Source: Acetobacteraceae bacterium
GTDB lineage: Bacteria; Pseudomonadota; Alphaproteobacteria; Acetobacterales; Acetobacteraceae
NCBI GenBank assembly: GCA_947455205.1
Contig: CANGNF010000002.1
Location: 1 to 64,000, forward strand
Length of the DNA: 64,000 nt
Direction of reading: 5' to 3'
Shown: positions 27,783-36,274 of the stretch, in pieces
Layout: each line of letters starts with the position of its first letter
How positions within the stretch are numbered: the stretch's first letter is position 1
The notes under the pieces: model-generated
Told to the model about the DNA's origin: nothing
Database searches by the model: none
Seen by the model: the letters and a program-made list of their open reading frames with translations, nothing else
Program-made: the position numbers and the translations under genes

Positions 27783-27808
27783 ACAAATGTACCGGTGCCG
27801 CGGCGCGC

Positions 27809-28810
27809 TCAGGCAGCGTGGTAGGCGCGGTACCAGCGGACGAAGGCGGCCACGCCCTCGTCCACGCGCACCTTGGGGCGGAAGCCGGTGAGGGCATGCA
27901 GAAGCGTGGTGTCGGCGAAGGTGTCGGTGACCTCGCCCGGCTGCATCGGCATGTAGTTGCGCACGGCCGGGCGGCCGACGCAGCGCTCGATCTCGGCGAT
28001 GAAATCCAGCAGCTGCACCGGCTCGCCCAGGCCGATGTTGACCAGGCGGAAGGGCGCGGCGGGGCTGAGCGTGTCGCAGGCGCCGACCGGCTGGCCCTGC
28101 ACCGGCACGGCGGCGGAGAGGCGCAGGATGCCCTCCACCAGGTCGTCCACGAAGGTGAAGTCCCGCCGCATGTTGCCGTTGTTGTAGATGTCCATGGTGC
28201 GGCCATGGGTGATGGCGTCGGTGAACTTCCAGGGCGCCATGTCCGGCCGGCCCCAGGGGCCGTAGACGGTGAAGAAGCGGAAGGCGGTGACCGGCTGGTT
28301 CCACAGGTGGCTGTAGGCATGCGCCATCAGCTCCGACGCCGTCTTGGTGGCGGCGTAGATGGTCAGCGGCGTCACCGCCGGGTCCTGCTCCTGGAACGGC
28401 ATCTTGGTGTTGGCGCCGTAGGCCGAACTGGTGGAGGCCAGCATCAGGTGCCGCACGGGGTAGCGGCGCACCAGCTCCAGCAGGTTGAAGCTGCCGACGA
28501 CGTTGCTCTGCACGTAGCTTTCCGGGTGTTCAAGCGCGTAGCGCACGCCGGCCTGGGCGGCCAGGTGGAACACCATCTCCGGCCGCTCGGCGGCGAAGAC
28601 CGCCTCGGTGGCGGGCATGTCGGCGAGGTTCAGCACGTAGGGGCGGAAGTTGGGGCTTTCCCCCAAAATCGCGTGGCGGCGCTGCTTCAGGGCCACGTCG
28701 TAATAGGGCACCATGGCGTCGATGCCGGCGACCTCGTGGCCTTCCGCCAACAGCCGGCGCGCCAGGTGGAACCCGATGAACCCAGCCGTGCCGGTGACGA
28801 GGATCTTCAT
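27809..28810 (-). CDS. NAD-dependent epimerase, UDP-glucuronate 4-epimerase type
   Basis: 333 aa from ATG 28810, where MKILVTGTAGFIGFHLA opens a Rossmann fold; a longer in-frame reading through the LysR gene region is not real. It is an extended SDR with LAAQAGVRYALE, the catalytic region SSAYGAN with YAATK (Tyr-x-x-x-Lys), and FRFFTVYGPWGRPDMA, a stretch typical of UDP-GlcA 4-epimerases. It should interconvert UDP-glucuronate and UDP-galacturonate, giving uronic acids to the glycan. It is the first gene of the minus-strand glycan run and is divergent from the LysR gene by 93 bp. Confidence 0.93.
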   Translation of the reverse strand: MKILVTGTAGFIGFHLARRLLAEGHEVAGIDAMVPYYDVALKQRRHAILGESPNFRPYVLNLADMPATEAVFAAERPEMVFHLAAQAGVRYALEHPESYVQSNVVGSFNLLELVRRYPVRHLMLASTSSAYGANTKMPFQEQDPAVTPLTIYAATKTASELMAHAYSHLWNQPVTAFRFFTVYGPWGRPDMAPWKFTDAITHGRTMDIYNNGNMRRDFTFVDDLVEGILRLSAAVPVQGQPVGACDTLSPAAPFRLVNIGLGEPVQLLDFIAEIERCVGRPAVRNYMPMQPGEVTDTFADTTLLHALTGFRPKVRVDEGVAAFVRWYRAYHAA

Positions 28811-28903
28811 GCTGGTGCCGCCTGTTGCGCCGCCGGTTCTAGGGGCAGGGTGCGGGGCTGTCCACAAGGGCAGGGCCGCGCCGCTGCGGCAGGGGAAGGG
28901 TTG

Positions 28904-29785
28904 ATGGACAAGTTCATGGCACTGACCGTCTTCGCCCGCGTGGTGGAGCATGGCGGCTTCACCGCGGCGGCGAGCAAGCTGGGCCTGTCGCCCTCGGCGG
29001 TGACCAAGACCATCGCGCGGTTGGAGGACGAGGTCGGCACCCAGCTGTTCAACCGCACCACCCGGCGGCTGCGCACCACCGACTACGGGCAGGAGTTCTA
29101 CGAACGCTGCGTCCACATCCTGGCCGACCTGGAGGATGCGGAAGCGACGCTGAAGCGCGGCAGCGTGGTGTCCCGCGGGCGGGTGCGCGCCGTGGTGCCG
29201 CTGAGCTTCGGCCGGGTGACGCTGATGCCGGAGCTGCCGGCCTTCTTCGAGCGCTATCCGGAGATTTCGCTGGAACTGCATTTCAGCGATGGCAGCGTGG
29301 ACCTGATCGCCGAGGGCTTCGACCTGGCGGTGCGGACCGGCAACTTCACGGATTCGCGGCTGACCACGCGGCTGCTGACGCGCGGCACGCAGGTGACGGT
29401 GGCGGCGCCGCGCTACCTGGACCGCTATGGGGAGCCGGCGACGCCGCAGGAGCTGCACCGGCACAACTGCCTGATCAGCCGCTTCGGCCCGGAATGGAGT
29501 TTTCGCGGCGAGGACGGCAGGCCCTTCACGCTGCGGGTGCATGGCAACGCGGTGATCAACAGCGGCGACGCGCTGCGCGAGGCGGCGGTGGCCGGCACCG
29601 GCGTGGCCCAGGGCACCTGGTGGCTGTACCGCAAGGACCTGGAGCGCGGCGATGTCCGCGCGATTTTGCGGGAGTGGGAGGTGGAAGGCGCGCCGGTCTC
29701 GGTGCTGTATCCGCCGCAGCGGCATTTGCCGGCCAAGCTGCGCGCCTTCATCGACTTTTTGGTGCAGATCACCCGGACGGGGTGA
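28904..29785 (+). CDS. LysR-family transcriptional regulator
   Basis: 293 aa from ATG 28904 with AGGGGAAGGG just upstream. The N-terminal winged helix (FMALTVFARVVEHGGFTAAA, LSPSAVTKTIARLEDEVG, LFNRTTRRLRTT) is followed by a LysR substrate-binding domain from about residue 90. It is divergent from the epimerase gene and convergent with the CMD gene. It could regulate either side; the ligand is unknown. Confidence 0.93.
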   Translation: MDKFMALTVFARVVEHGGFTAAASKLGLSPSAVTKTIARLEDEVGTQLFNRTTRRLRTTDYGQEFYERCVHILADLEDAEATLKRGSVVSRGRVRAVVPLSFGRVTLMPELPAFFERYPEISLELHFSDGSVDLIAEGFDLAVRTGNFTDSRLTTRLLTRGTQVTVAAPRYLDRYGEPATPQELHRHNCLISRFGPEWSFRGEDGRPFTLRVHGNAVINSGDALREAAVAGTGVAQGTWWLYRKDLERGDVRAILREWEVEGAPVSVLYPPQRHLPAKLRAFIDFLVQITRTG

Positions 29786-29794
29786 GCGCCCGGC

Positions 29795-30343
29795 CTACTT
29801 TTCCCAGGGAATCGGCACGCCGCCGGGCGCCGGAATCTGGAAGGTGTTCAGCTGCATCGCCAGCAGGCTGTAGTAGCCGACCAGGCCGGTCAGCTCCACC
29901 GCGCCCTTGTTGCCGAACAGCCCCTGCACGGCCGCGAAGGTGGCGTCCGGCACCTTGCCTTCGCGCAGCAGCACGCGGACGAAGTCATGCACGATGCGGT
30001 CGGCATCCTCCGTGAAGGGCGGCGTCTGGCCCTGGCCGATGGCGTCGATGACCGCCTGCGGCACGCCCTGCTTGGCCGCGATGGGCGCGTGCGCGTGCCA
30101 CTCGATGGAGGCCTTCCAGTGCTGGCCGACGCAGAGGATGGCCAGCTCGCGCAGCCGCATCGGCACGCTGCATTCATAGCGGATGAAGACGCCCAGCTGC
30201 TCGACCCGGGCGCAGAGTTCCGGGCTGGTCAGCAGCGCCTTGAACGGGCCGCCGACGCCACCGCGCGCGCCCGAGGCGATGCGGTCGTAGGCCACCTTCT
30301 GGGCGTCGTCCAACTGGTCGTAGCTGATCTCTGGCAGGCGCAT
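29795..30343 (-). CDS. Carboxymuconolactone decarboxylase (CMD) family protein
   Basis: 182 aa from ATG 30343, preceded by AAGGGAGAG. It is an AhpD/CMD-like helical protein: MRLRELAILCVGQHWKASIEWHAHAP contains the family E...H region but lacks the CxxC pair of AhpD peroxidases, so a redox role is not supported. Members of this subgroup sit beside LLM oxidoreductases and aromatic-degradation genes. It lies about 140 bp downstream of the LLM gene on the same strand, separated by the repeat-hairpin. Exact reaction unknown. Confidence 0.85.
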   Translation of the reverse strand: MRLPEISYDQLDDAQKVAYDRIASGARGGVGGPFKALLTSPELCARVEQLGVFIRYECSVPMRLRELAILCVGQHWKASIEWHAHAPIAAKQGVPQAVIDAIGQGQTPPFTEDADRIVHDFVRVLLREGKVPDATFAAVQGLFGNKGAVELTGLVGYYSLLAMQLNTFQIPAPGGVPIPWEK

Positions 30344-30426
30344 GTTTCTCTCCCTTGGGTGGCGTTGCGGCGGGCGCAATTGCAAACGGCCCGCAGCTTG
30401 CGCCACGGGCCGTGCGCGTACAATGC

Positions 30427-30504
30427 GGCCGGCGTTATTCGGCGGCCGTGGCTGCGGACATTACTCCGCAGCCACGGCTGCGGACACTATTCCGCCGCCA
30501 CGGC
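30427..30504 (-). repeat. Three tandem 26-bp units covering the LLM gene's 3' end, with strong hairpin
   Basis: Units at 30479-30504, 30453-30478 (23/26 identical) and a decayed 30427-30452. The first includes the last codons and stop of the LLM gene. Read on the minus strand in its own phase, each unit encodes Ala-(Val/Thr)-Ala-Ala-Glu-stop. Bases 30445-30458 pair perfectly with 30465-30478 over a 6-base loop, a 14-bp stem that may act as a terminator or RNA-stabilising structure. Confidence 0.85.
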
Positions 30505-31482
30505 CACCGGGTCGTTCTCGAAGGCCGACATCACTTCCTGCTTGAAGGCGCGCAGCCCGGCGACCGTCGCGGTCGGGTCGGCCATCAGGATGTTCTCGAT
30601 GCCGCCGGCCTGGAGCTTGCGCAGCCGGGCGATGATCTCGGCCGGCGTGCCCAGCAGCGGGGCGTCGTCTTCCTCGATGCTCTTCGGGCGCTCACCCTTG
30701 GCCAGATCGCCGATGACGCTGACCACGCGCTTGCGGGTGGCGATGGCGGCGTCGCGCTCGGCCTCGGTGTGGAACATCTGCAGCGCGCGGGTCACGCCGA
30801 CCATCATCGGGTTGTAGGGGCGGCCGACCTTGGCGCATTCGTCGCGGAAGATCGCGGTCCGCTCGATGATCTGCTTCACGCTGGCCAACTGGTCGAACAG
30901 CACGTTGTAGCCCTCGCGCGCGGCGCGGCGGATGCTCGGCTCGCTGCCGGCGGCCAGCCAGAAGGGCGGGTGCGGGCGGGTCAGCGGCTCCGGCTCGACC
31001 ACTACGTTCTCCAGGTTCCAGAGCTTGCCGTGGTGGCTCCAGCGGCCCTCGGTGGTCCAGGCCTTGCGGATGATCTCGATGGCCTCGTCGAAGCGCTCGC
31101 TGGCTTCCTCGATGGGGATGCAGAAGCCCTCGAACTCGCCCTTGCGGTAGCCCTTGCCGACGCCGAAGTCGAAGCGGCCGCCGCTGAGCAGGTCCAGCGT
31201 CGCCGCCTGTTCCGCCACCAGCACCGGGTTGTGCCAGGGCATGACGACCACGCCGGTGCCCAGGCGGATGCGCGAGGTCTTGGCGGCCAGGTAGGCCAGC
31301 AGCGTCATCGACGCCGAGACCTGGCCCTGGCCGGTGAAGTGGTGCTCCACCATGAACAGGCTGTGGTAGCCCAGGCGGTCGGCCTCGCAGATGTAGTCGA
31401 TGTAGTCCTGGTAGCCGTGGCTGTCGCTGACATCGCCGGTGCCGCGCTTGGTGCGGGCGCCTCCGAACAAACCAAACCGCAT
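30487..31482 (-). CDS. LLM-class flavin-dependent oxidoreductase (luciferase-like)
   Basis: 331 aa with a bacterial-luciferase-like TIM barrel: MRFGLFGGARTKRGTG, LFMVEHHFTGQGQVSASMTL, IRLGTGVVVMPWHNPVLVAEQ, LDLLSGGRFDFGVGKGYRKGEF. Such enzymes use reduced FMN to oxygenate or oxidise small molecules. It reads toward the CMD gene and away from the liv transporter operon. Its last six codons are caught up in 26-bp tandem repeats. Substrate unknown. Confidence 0.92.
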   Translation of the reverse strand: MRFGLFGGARTKRGTGDVSDSHGYQDYIDYICEADRLGYHSLFMVEHHFTGQGQVSASMTLLAYLAAKTSRIRLGTGVVVMPWHNPVLVAEQAATLDLLSGGRFDFGVGKGYRKGEFEGFCIPIEEASERFDEAIEIIRKAWTTEGRWSHHGKLWNLENVVVEPEPLTRPHPPFWLAAGSEPSIRRAAREGYNVLFDQLASVKQIIERTAIFRDECAKVGRPYNPMMVGVTRALQMFHTEAERDAAIATRKRVVSVIGDLAKGERPKSIEEDDAPLLGTPAEIIARLRKLQAGGIENILMADPTATVAGLRAFKQEVMSAFENDPVAVAAE

Positions 31483-31746
31483 GTGACGGCTCCCTTGGAC
31501 CCGGGTTGAACTTGGCCCGCATGGTGCGGCCGGCGGCGCGTGGAAAGAAAGGCCGAAATCGGCAAATCAGCCGTGCCGAACTGTCCGAAATGGCCGCACA
31601 GCCGATTTAAGCGGCAAACGCCGCTCGCGACGGTCAATTTAAGCCAAAAAGGAAAAGGTGTTTTGCGCCTGGGGGCCATGACGCCAGCGGCGAGGCAGGC
31701 TCATGCTGCCAGCTACGAAAAATACAAGTGGGGGGACTACGACCGG

Positions 31747-32625
31747 ATGCCAGATCCGTCAGCCATCCTGAACGCGGTGGTGGCAGGTGTGCTGCTGGGC
31801 GGCTTCTATGCCGCGGTCGCGCTCGGCATCGCCATCGCCTTCGGCATGCTGGACATCCCGAACCTGTCGCACCCCGCCTTCGTGGTCATGGGCGCCTTCG
31901 CCACCTGGGTGCTGAACAGCACCTTCGGCATCGACCCGGTGCTGTCGGGCCTGCTGATGGCGGGGCCGTTCTTCGTGCTCGGCGTGCTGCTGTACAAGCT
32001 GTACCACGCCTGCTTCGAGAGCCGCGGCGAGGCGCCGCTGCAGGGCCTGGCCTTCTTCTTCGGCATCCTGTTCATCACCGAGGTGGTGCTGGTGCTGACC
32101 GCCGGCGCCGACTACCGCAGCGTGCAGGCGGACTACATCGGCGTCAGCCTCAACATCGGCAGCCTGACGCTGCCGCTGCGGATGGTGGTGCCCTTCGTCG
32201 TCTCCATCGGCATGCTGCTGGGGTTGCAGCAGTTCCTGACCCGCAGCTTCACCGGGCGGGCGATCCTCGCGGTCTCCCAGGACAAGCTGGCGTTGCAGCT
32301 GATGGGCGTGTCGCCGACGCGGATCAAGGCGCTGGCCTTCGGCATCTCCATCGCCACCGCGGCCGTCGCCGGCTCGCTGCTGATCATCATCCAGCCGGTG
32401 GAGCCTTCCATCGGGCGGGACTTCATCGGCCGCGCCTTCGCCGCTGTCGTGCTGGGCGGCATGGGCAGCTTCTGGGGGATGCTGATCGCCAGCATCATCC
32501 TCGGCATCACCGAGAGCATCGTCTCCGACATGTGGAACCCCAGCTGGGCGCCGGCCATCGCGTTTGGCTTTTTGCTGCCGACGCTGGCCTTCCGCTCCGG
32601 CGGGTTGCTGGGGCGCAAGCTGTGA
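31747..32625 (+). CDS. Branched-chain amino acid-type ABC transporter permease (LivH family)
   Basis: 292 aa from ATG 31747, which has a GGGGG run about 12 bases upstream; in-frame ATGs further up give no membrane-protein sequence. About eight hydrophobic helices, with the LivH hallmarks GVLLGGFYAAVALGIAIAFG and GRAFAAVVLGGMGSFWGML. First gene of an operon livH-livM-livG-livF-binding protein. The substrate is probably an amino or organic acid rather than necessarily leucine. It overlaps livM by four bases. About 260 bp upstream are free of recognisable genes. Confidence 0.93.
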   Translation: MPDPSAILNAVVAGVLLGGFYAAVALGIAIAFGMLDIPNLSHPAFVVMGAFATWVLNSTFGIDPVLSGLLMAGPFFVLGVLLYKLYHACFESRGEAPLQGLAFFFGILFITEVVLVLTAGADYRSVQADYIGVSLNIGSLTLPLRMVVPFVVSIGMLLGLQQFLTRSFTGRAILAVSQDKLALQLMGVSPTRIKALAFGISIATAAVAGSLLIIIQPVEPSIGRDFIGRAFAAVVLGGMGSFWGMLIASIILGITESIVSDMWNPSWAPAIAFGFLLPTLAFRSGGLLGRKL

Positions 32626-33563
32626 GCAACCTGCGCTTCTGGGCCTCGGGCCTGCTGCTGGTGCTGGTGGGCTGGCTGCTAGGCCGCCTGGTCAGCAACG
32701 AATACGCCTTCTTCGCCGGCTATTCGGTGCTGCAATACATCCTGCTGGCGACCGCCTGGAACATCCTGGGCGGCTATGCGGGCTATGTGAACTTCGGCAC
32801 CGCGGCGTTCTTCGCGCTGGGCGCCTATGTCAGCGTGGCGCTGAACAAGCTGTACGCGCCGCCGCTGCCGGTGCTGATCGTGGCCGGCGGCGTGGCTTCC
32901 GGCCTGGTCGGGCTGCTGATGGGGTCGCTGACGCTGAAGCTGCGCGGCGTGTTCTTCTCCATCGCCACGCTGGCGCTGGCCATCGTTTCCCAGGCGGTCA
33001 TCACCAACTGGGAGTTCGTCGGCGGCGCATCCGGCGCCTATGTGCTGCGGCCACGGCAGGGCCCACTGGGCGGCAGCTATATCGAGTACCTGTTCTACAC
33101 CATGCTGGTCATGGCGGTGGCCGCCGTGGCGCTGGCGCGGACCATCGAGCGCTCGCGCTTCGGCTACGGCCTGGCGGCCATTCGTGACGACGAGGCGGCG
33201 GCGGAGGCCAGCGGTGTGCCGACGTTGAAGTTGAAGCTGCTGGCGACGGTGGCGTCGGGCACGCTGATGGGCATGGCCGGGGCGCCGCTGCCCTTCTACG
33301 TGGCCTACCTGGACCCGCCTTCCGCCTTCAACCTGGCCTATGCGGTCAACACCATCGCCATGCCGCTGGTCGGCGGCACCGGCACCTGGATAGGGCCCGT
33401 GTTGGGCGCGATTTTGCTGACGGTTGTGCAGGAGACGGCGATGGTGACCATCTCCTCCGCCGCCAATCTGCTGATCGTGGGCCTGCTGATGGTCGGCTTC
33501 ATCACCCTGGCGCCGAACGGCATCGTCGGCATGGTCCGCAAGATCCGGGAGGGCCGGCGATGA
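32622..33563 (+). CDS. Branched-chain amino acid-type ABC transporter permease (LivM family)
   Basis: 313 aa from GTG 32622, overlapping the livH stop as GTGA; a much longer open frame upstream is only the shadow of livH. It has the LivM hallmarks NILGGYAGYVNFGTAAFFALGAY (quoted in part), IERSRFGYGLAAIRDDE and NTIAMPLVGGTGTWIGPVLG, with about nine hydrophobic segments. It pairs with LivH to form the inner-membrane channel, and overlaps livG by four bases. Confidence 0.93.
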   Translation: MSNLRFWASGLLLVLVGWLLGRLVSNEYAFFAGYSVLQYILLATAWNILGGYAGYVNFGTAAFFALGAYVSVALNKLYAPPLPVLIVAGGVASGLVGLLMGSLTLKLRGVFFSIATLALAIVSQAVITNWEFVGGASGAYVLRPRQGPLGGSYIEYLFYTMLVMAVAAVALARTIERSRFGYGLAAIRDDEAAAEASGVPTLKLKLLATVASGTLMGMAGAPLPFYVAYLDPPSAFNLAYAVNTIAMPLVGGTGTWIGPVLGAILLTVVQETAMVTISSAANLLIVGLLMVGFITLAPNGIVGMVRKIREGRR

Positions 33564-34267
33564 GCGATGCCTTGCTGGTGGTGGAGGGCCTGACCAAGCG
33601 GTTCGGCGGCTTCACCGCGCTGAGTGATATTTCGCTCAGCATCCAGCCCGGCGAAAGGCTGGGGCTGATCGGGCCGAATGGCTCGGGCAAGAGCACCTTC
33701 ACCAACTGCATCAGCGGTACGCTGCCGATTGATGCCGGCAGCGTGACGCTGGATGGGCGCCGGCTGGACGGCCTGCCGCCGCACCAGCGCACGCGGTTGG
33801 GGCTGGCGCGCAGCTTCCAGCTGCCGCGGCCCTTCGGCAGCCTGACGGTGGCGGAAAACCTGCGGGTGCCGATGCTGTATGCCGGCCGCGGCGGCACGGA
33901 TACCGAGGCCGAGTTGCTGGAGATGGTCGGCCTGGGTGGCAAGGCGCTTCAGCGGCCTGGTGACCTGACCCAGGTAGAAATGCGCAAGCTGGAACTGGCC
34001 CGCGCCATGGCCGCCAGCCCGCGCCTGCTGGTGGCGGATGAGGCGATGGCCGGCCTCTCGAATTCGGAGGTGGATGAGATCCTGGCGCTGCTGCTGCGGC
34101 TGAACGCGCAGGGCGTCACCATCGTGCTGATCGAGCACATCATGCGCGCGGTCATGGCGTTCTCGCAGCGCCTGGTCTGCCTGGTGGCGGGGCGGAAGAT
34201 CGCCGATGGCGACCCGCAGGACGTGATCCGCAACGACGACGTGCTGAAGGCCTATCTCGGTGAGTAG
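33560..34267 (+). CDS. ABC transporter ATP-binding protein (LivG family)
   Basis: 235 aa. Walker A is GPNGSGKST, the LivG insertion TRLGLARSFQLPRPF follows, and Walker B is LLVADEAMAGLS, in which the usual LLLDEP reads VADEA. The signature motif region reads LTQVEMRKLELARAM, where a canonical LSGGQ is absent. LivG proteins often have LSYGQ/LPYGQ, so TQVEM is a real deviation. It starts in an ATGA overlap with livM and ends 8 bases into livF. One of two ATPases of the transporter. Confidence 0.92.
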   Translation: MSDALLVVEGLTKRFGGFTALSDISLSIQPGERLGLIGPNGSGKSTFTNCISGTLPIDAGSVTLDGRRLDGLPPHQRTRLGLARSFQLPRPFGSLTVAENLRVPMLYAGRGGTDTEAELLEMVGLGGKALQRPGDLTQVEMRKLELARAMAASPRLLVADEAMAGLSNSEVDEILALLLRLNAQGVTIVLIEHIMRAVMAFSQRLVCLVAGRKIADGDPQDVIRNDDVLKAYLGE

Positions 34268-34988
34268 CATCACGATCAGCCATCTCGGCGCCGGCTACGG
34301 CAAGGTGCGGGTCATCCAGGACCTGAGCATGGAGGTGCGCAGCGGCGAGACCGTCGCGCTGCTGGGCACCAACGGCAACGGCAAGTCCACCCTGATAAAA
34401 TGCGTCATGGGCCTGCTGACGCCGGCCGAGGGCAGCATCAAGGCCGAGATCGACGGCGTGACGCATGAGCTGGCGGGGATGAAGACCGAGGACATCGTCT
34501 CGCTCGGCATCGCGCTGGTGCCGGAAGGCCGGCGGCTGTTCCCGCGGCTGACGGTGGAGGAGAACCTGACCATCGGTGCCTTCCGCCGCGTGGCGCGCAA
34601 GGTGCTGCCGCGCAACATCGACTTCTGCTTCGAGGCCTTCCCGCGGCTGAAGGAACGCCGCACCCAGCTGGCCGGCAGCATGAGCGGCGGCGAGCAGCAG
34701 ATGCTGGCCTTGGGCCGCGCCGTGATGAGCGAGCCGCGCATCCTGTTGATCGACGAACCCTCGGTGGGGTTGGCGCCCCTGCTGGTGAAGCGCACCATCG
34801 AGAAGATCGCGGAGTTGAAGCACGAGAAGCAGCTGACGGTGCTGATGGCGGAACAGAACTTCCACCAGGCCTTGCGGATTGCCGACCGTGGCTATGTGAT
34901 CGTGCATGGCGAGATTGCCTTTGCCGGCAACTCGGCGGCCGAGCTGAACGAAAACGACCTCATCAAGAAGCTCTACATGGGCCTGTAA
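34260..34988 (+). CDS. ABC transporter ATP-binding protein (LivF family)
   Basis: 242 aa from GTG 34260 inside the end of livG. Walker A is GTNGNGKST, the LivF hallmark VPEGRRLFPRLTVEENL follows, then signature MSGGEQQMLALGRA and Walker B ILLIDEPSVGLAP. Unlike its LivG partner it has a full signature motif, so the composite ATP sites may be asymmetric. It is 11 bp upstream of the binding-protein gene. Confidence 0.94.
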   Translation: MSSITISHLGAGYGKVRVIQDLSMEVRSGETVALLGTNGNGKSTLIKCVMGLLTPAEGSIKAEIDGVTHELAGMKTEDIVSLGIALVPEGRRLFPRLTVEENLTIGAFRRVARKVLPRNIDFCFEAFPRLKERRTQLAGSMSGGEQQMLALGRAVMSEPRILLIDEPSVGLAPLLVKRTIEKIAELKHEKQLTVLMAEQNFHQALRIADRGYVIVHGEIAFAGNSAAELNENDLIKKLYMGL

Positions 34989-34999
34989 GGGAGAACGTC

Positions 35000-36262
35000 A
35001 TGACGCAGAACATTGCGCGCCGCACCGTCTTCGCCACCGCGTTGGGGGGCGTTGCCGCCACCATGGTGCGGACGCCGCTGGCCTGGGGCGCGGACCCCAT
35101 CACCATCGGCTGTTCCATGCCGCAGACCGGCGCGCTGGCCAGCAACGGCAAGGCCGTCCTGTTGACCATGCAGATCTGGGCCGAGGAGGTGAATGCGCGC
35201 GGCGGCATCATGGGCCGGCCGGTGCAGCTGGTGTACTACGACGACCAGTCCAACCCGGCGAATGTGCCGCGCATCTACACCAAGCTGCTGGACGTGGATA
35301 AGGTGGACCTCATCGTCACCAACGGCACCAACCTGACGGTGCCGGCCATGCCGATCGCGATGGAGCGCGGCAAGGTGGTGATGTGCATGTTCAGCCTCGC
35401 GATCAATGAGAAGTTCCGCTACGACCGGTTCTTCCAGACCATGCCCTACGGGCCGGATGGCAAGGCGGCGATCTCCGCCGGCTTCTTCGAGGTGGCGATG
35501 GGCATGGACCCCAAGCCGCGCACCGTGGCCCTCGTCGGCGCCGATGCCGAGTTCAGCAAGAACGCCGTCGCCGGCGCGCGCGAACAGGCGCGCAAGCACG
35601 GGCTGCGCGTGGTGTATGACCGGACCTATCCGCCGCCGACGGTGGATTTCGGCCCGATCATCCGCGGCATCGCGGCGACCAACCCGGACCTGGTCTATGT
35701 CGGCAGCTATCCGCTGGACACCACGGGCCTGATCCGCTCGGCGCGGGAGCTGAACTTCCGGCCCAAGCTGTTCGGCGGTGGCATGGTGGGCACGCAGAAC
35801 GCCAGCCTGAAGGGCGACCTGGGCGAGATGCTGAACGACGTGGTCAGCTATGAGCTGTACTGCCCCTCGGCGGCCAACCACTTCCCGCGCGTGGCGCGCC
35901 TGCTGGAGAAGTACCAGCCGCTGGCGGCCAGCAACGGCGTGGACGCGCATGGCTACTACTCGCCGCCGTTCAGCTATTGCAGCATGGAGGTGCTGGAGCA
36001 GGCGGTGAAGGGCGTGGGTGGCCTGGACCAGGAGAAGCTGGCCAAGTACATCCATGCGACCAAGTTCGACACCATCGTCGGCGACATCAAGTTCGGCGCC
36101 GATGGCGAATGGACCGAGCCGCGCATGCTGACCGTGCAGTTCCGCGGCCTGAAGGGCCAGGGCATGGACCAGTTCAAGAACCCGTCGGCCGAGGTGATCC
36201 TGCACCCGCCGCAGTACCGCACCGGCCAGGTGCGCCACCCCATGGGCCCCGCGGCCCAGTAA
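35000..36262 (+). CDS. Periplasmic substrate-binding protein of the Liv-type transporter
   Basis: 420 aa. The N-terminus is Tat-like (MTQNIARRTVFATALGGVAA, with RR followed by a hydrophobic run and a cut near AWGA). The mature part is a type I periplasmic fold (Peripla_BP_6): ITIGCSMPQTGALASNGKAV, ARGGIMGRPVQLVYYDDQSN, VDLIVTNGTNLTVPAM. It delivers the ligand to LivHM. Being in one operon with an SDR, VOC and hydrolase suggests uptake of a catabolic substrate, perhaps an aromatic or hydroxy acid. That is inference. Confidence 0.92.
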   Translation: MTQNIARRTVFATALGGVAATMVRTPLAWGADPITIGCSMPQTGALASNGKAVLLTMQIWAEEVNARGGIMGRPVQLVYYDDQSNPANVPRIYTKLLDVDKVDLIVTNGTNLTVPAMPIAMERGKVVMCMFSLAINEKFRYDRFFQTMPYGPDGKAAISAGFFEVAMGMDPKPRTVALVGADAEFSKNAVAGAREQARKHGLRVVYDRTYPPPTVDFGPIIRGIAATNPDLVYVGSYPLDTTGLIRSARELNFRPKLFGGGMVGTQNASLKGDLGEMLNDVVSYELYCPSAANHFPRVARLLEKYQPLAASNGVDAHGYYSPPFSYCSMEVLEQAVKGVGGLDQEKLAKYIHATKFDTIVGDIKFGADGEWTEPRMLTVQFRGLKGQGMDQFKNPSAEVILHPPQYRTGQVRHPMGPAAQ

Positions 36263-36274
36263 GGAGAGAATGCC

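Noticed and set aside
27809..29725. A long frame joining the epimerase with antisense of the LysR gene
   Set aside because: Only the part from 28810 down is an epimerase; the rest is antisense to a clear LysR protein.
31728..32621. An N-terminal extension of LivM into the livH region
   Set aside because: The extension is Arg/His-rich out-of-frame livH; the GTG at 32622 gives the normal family start and a GTGA overlap.
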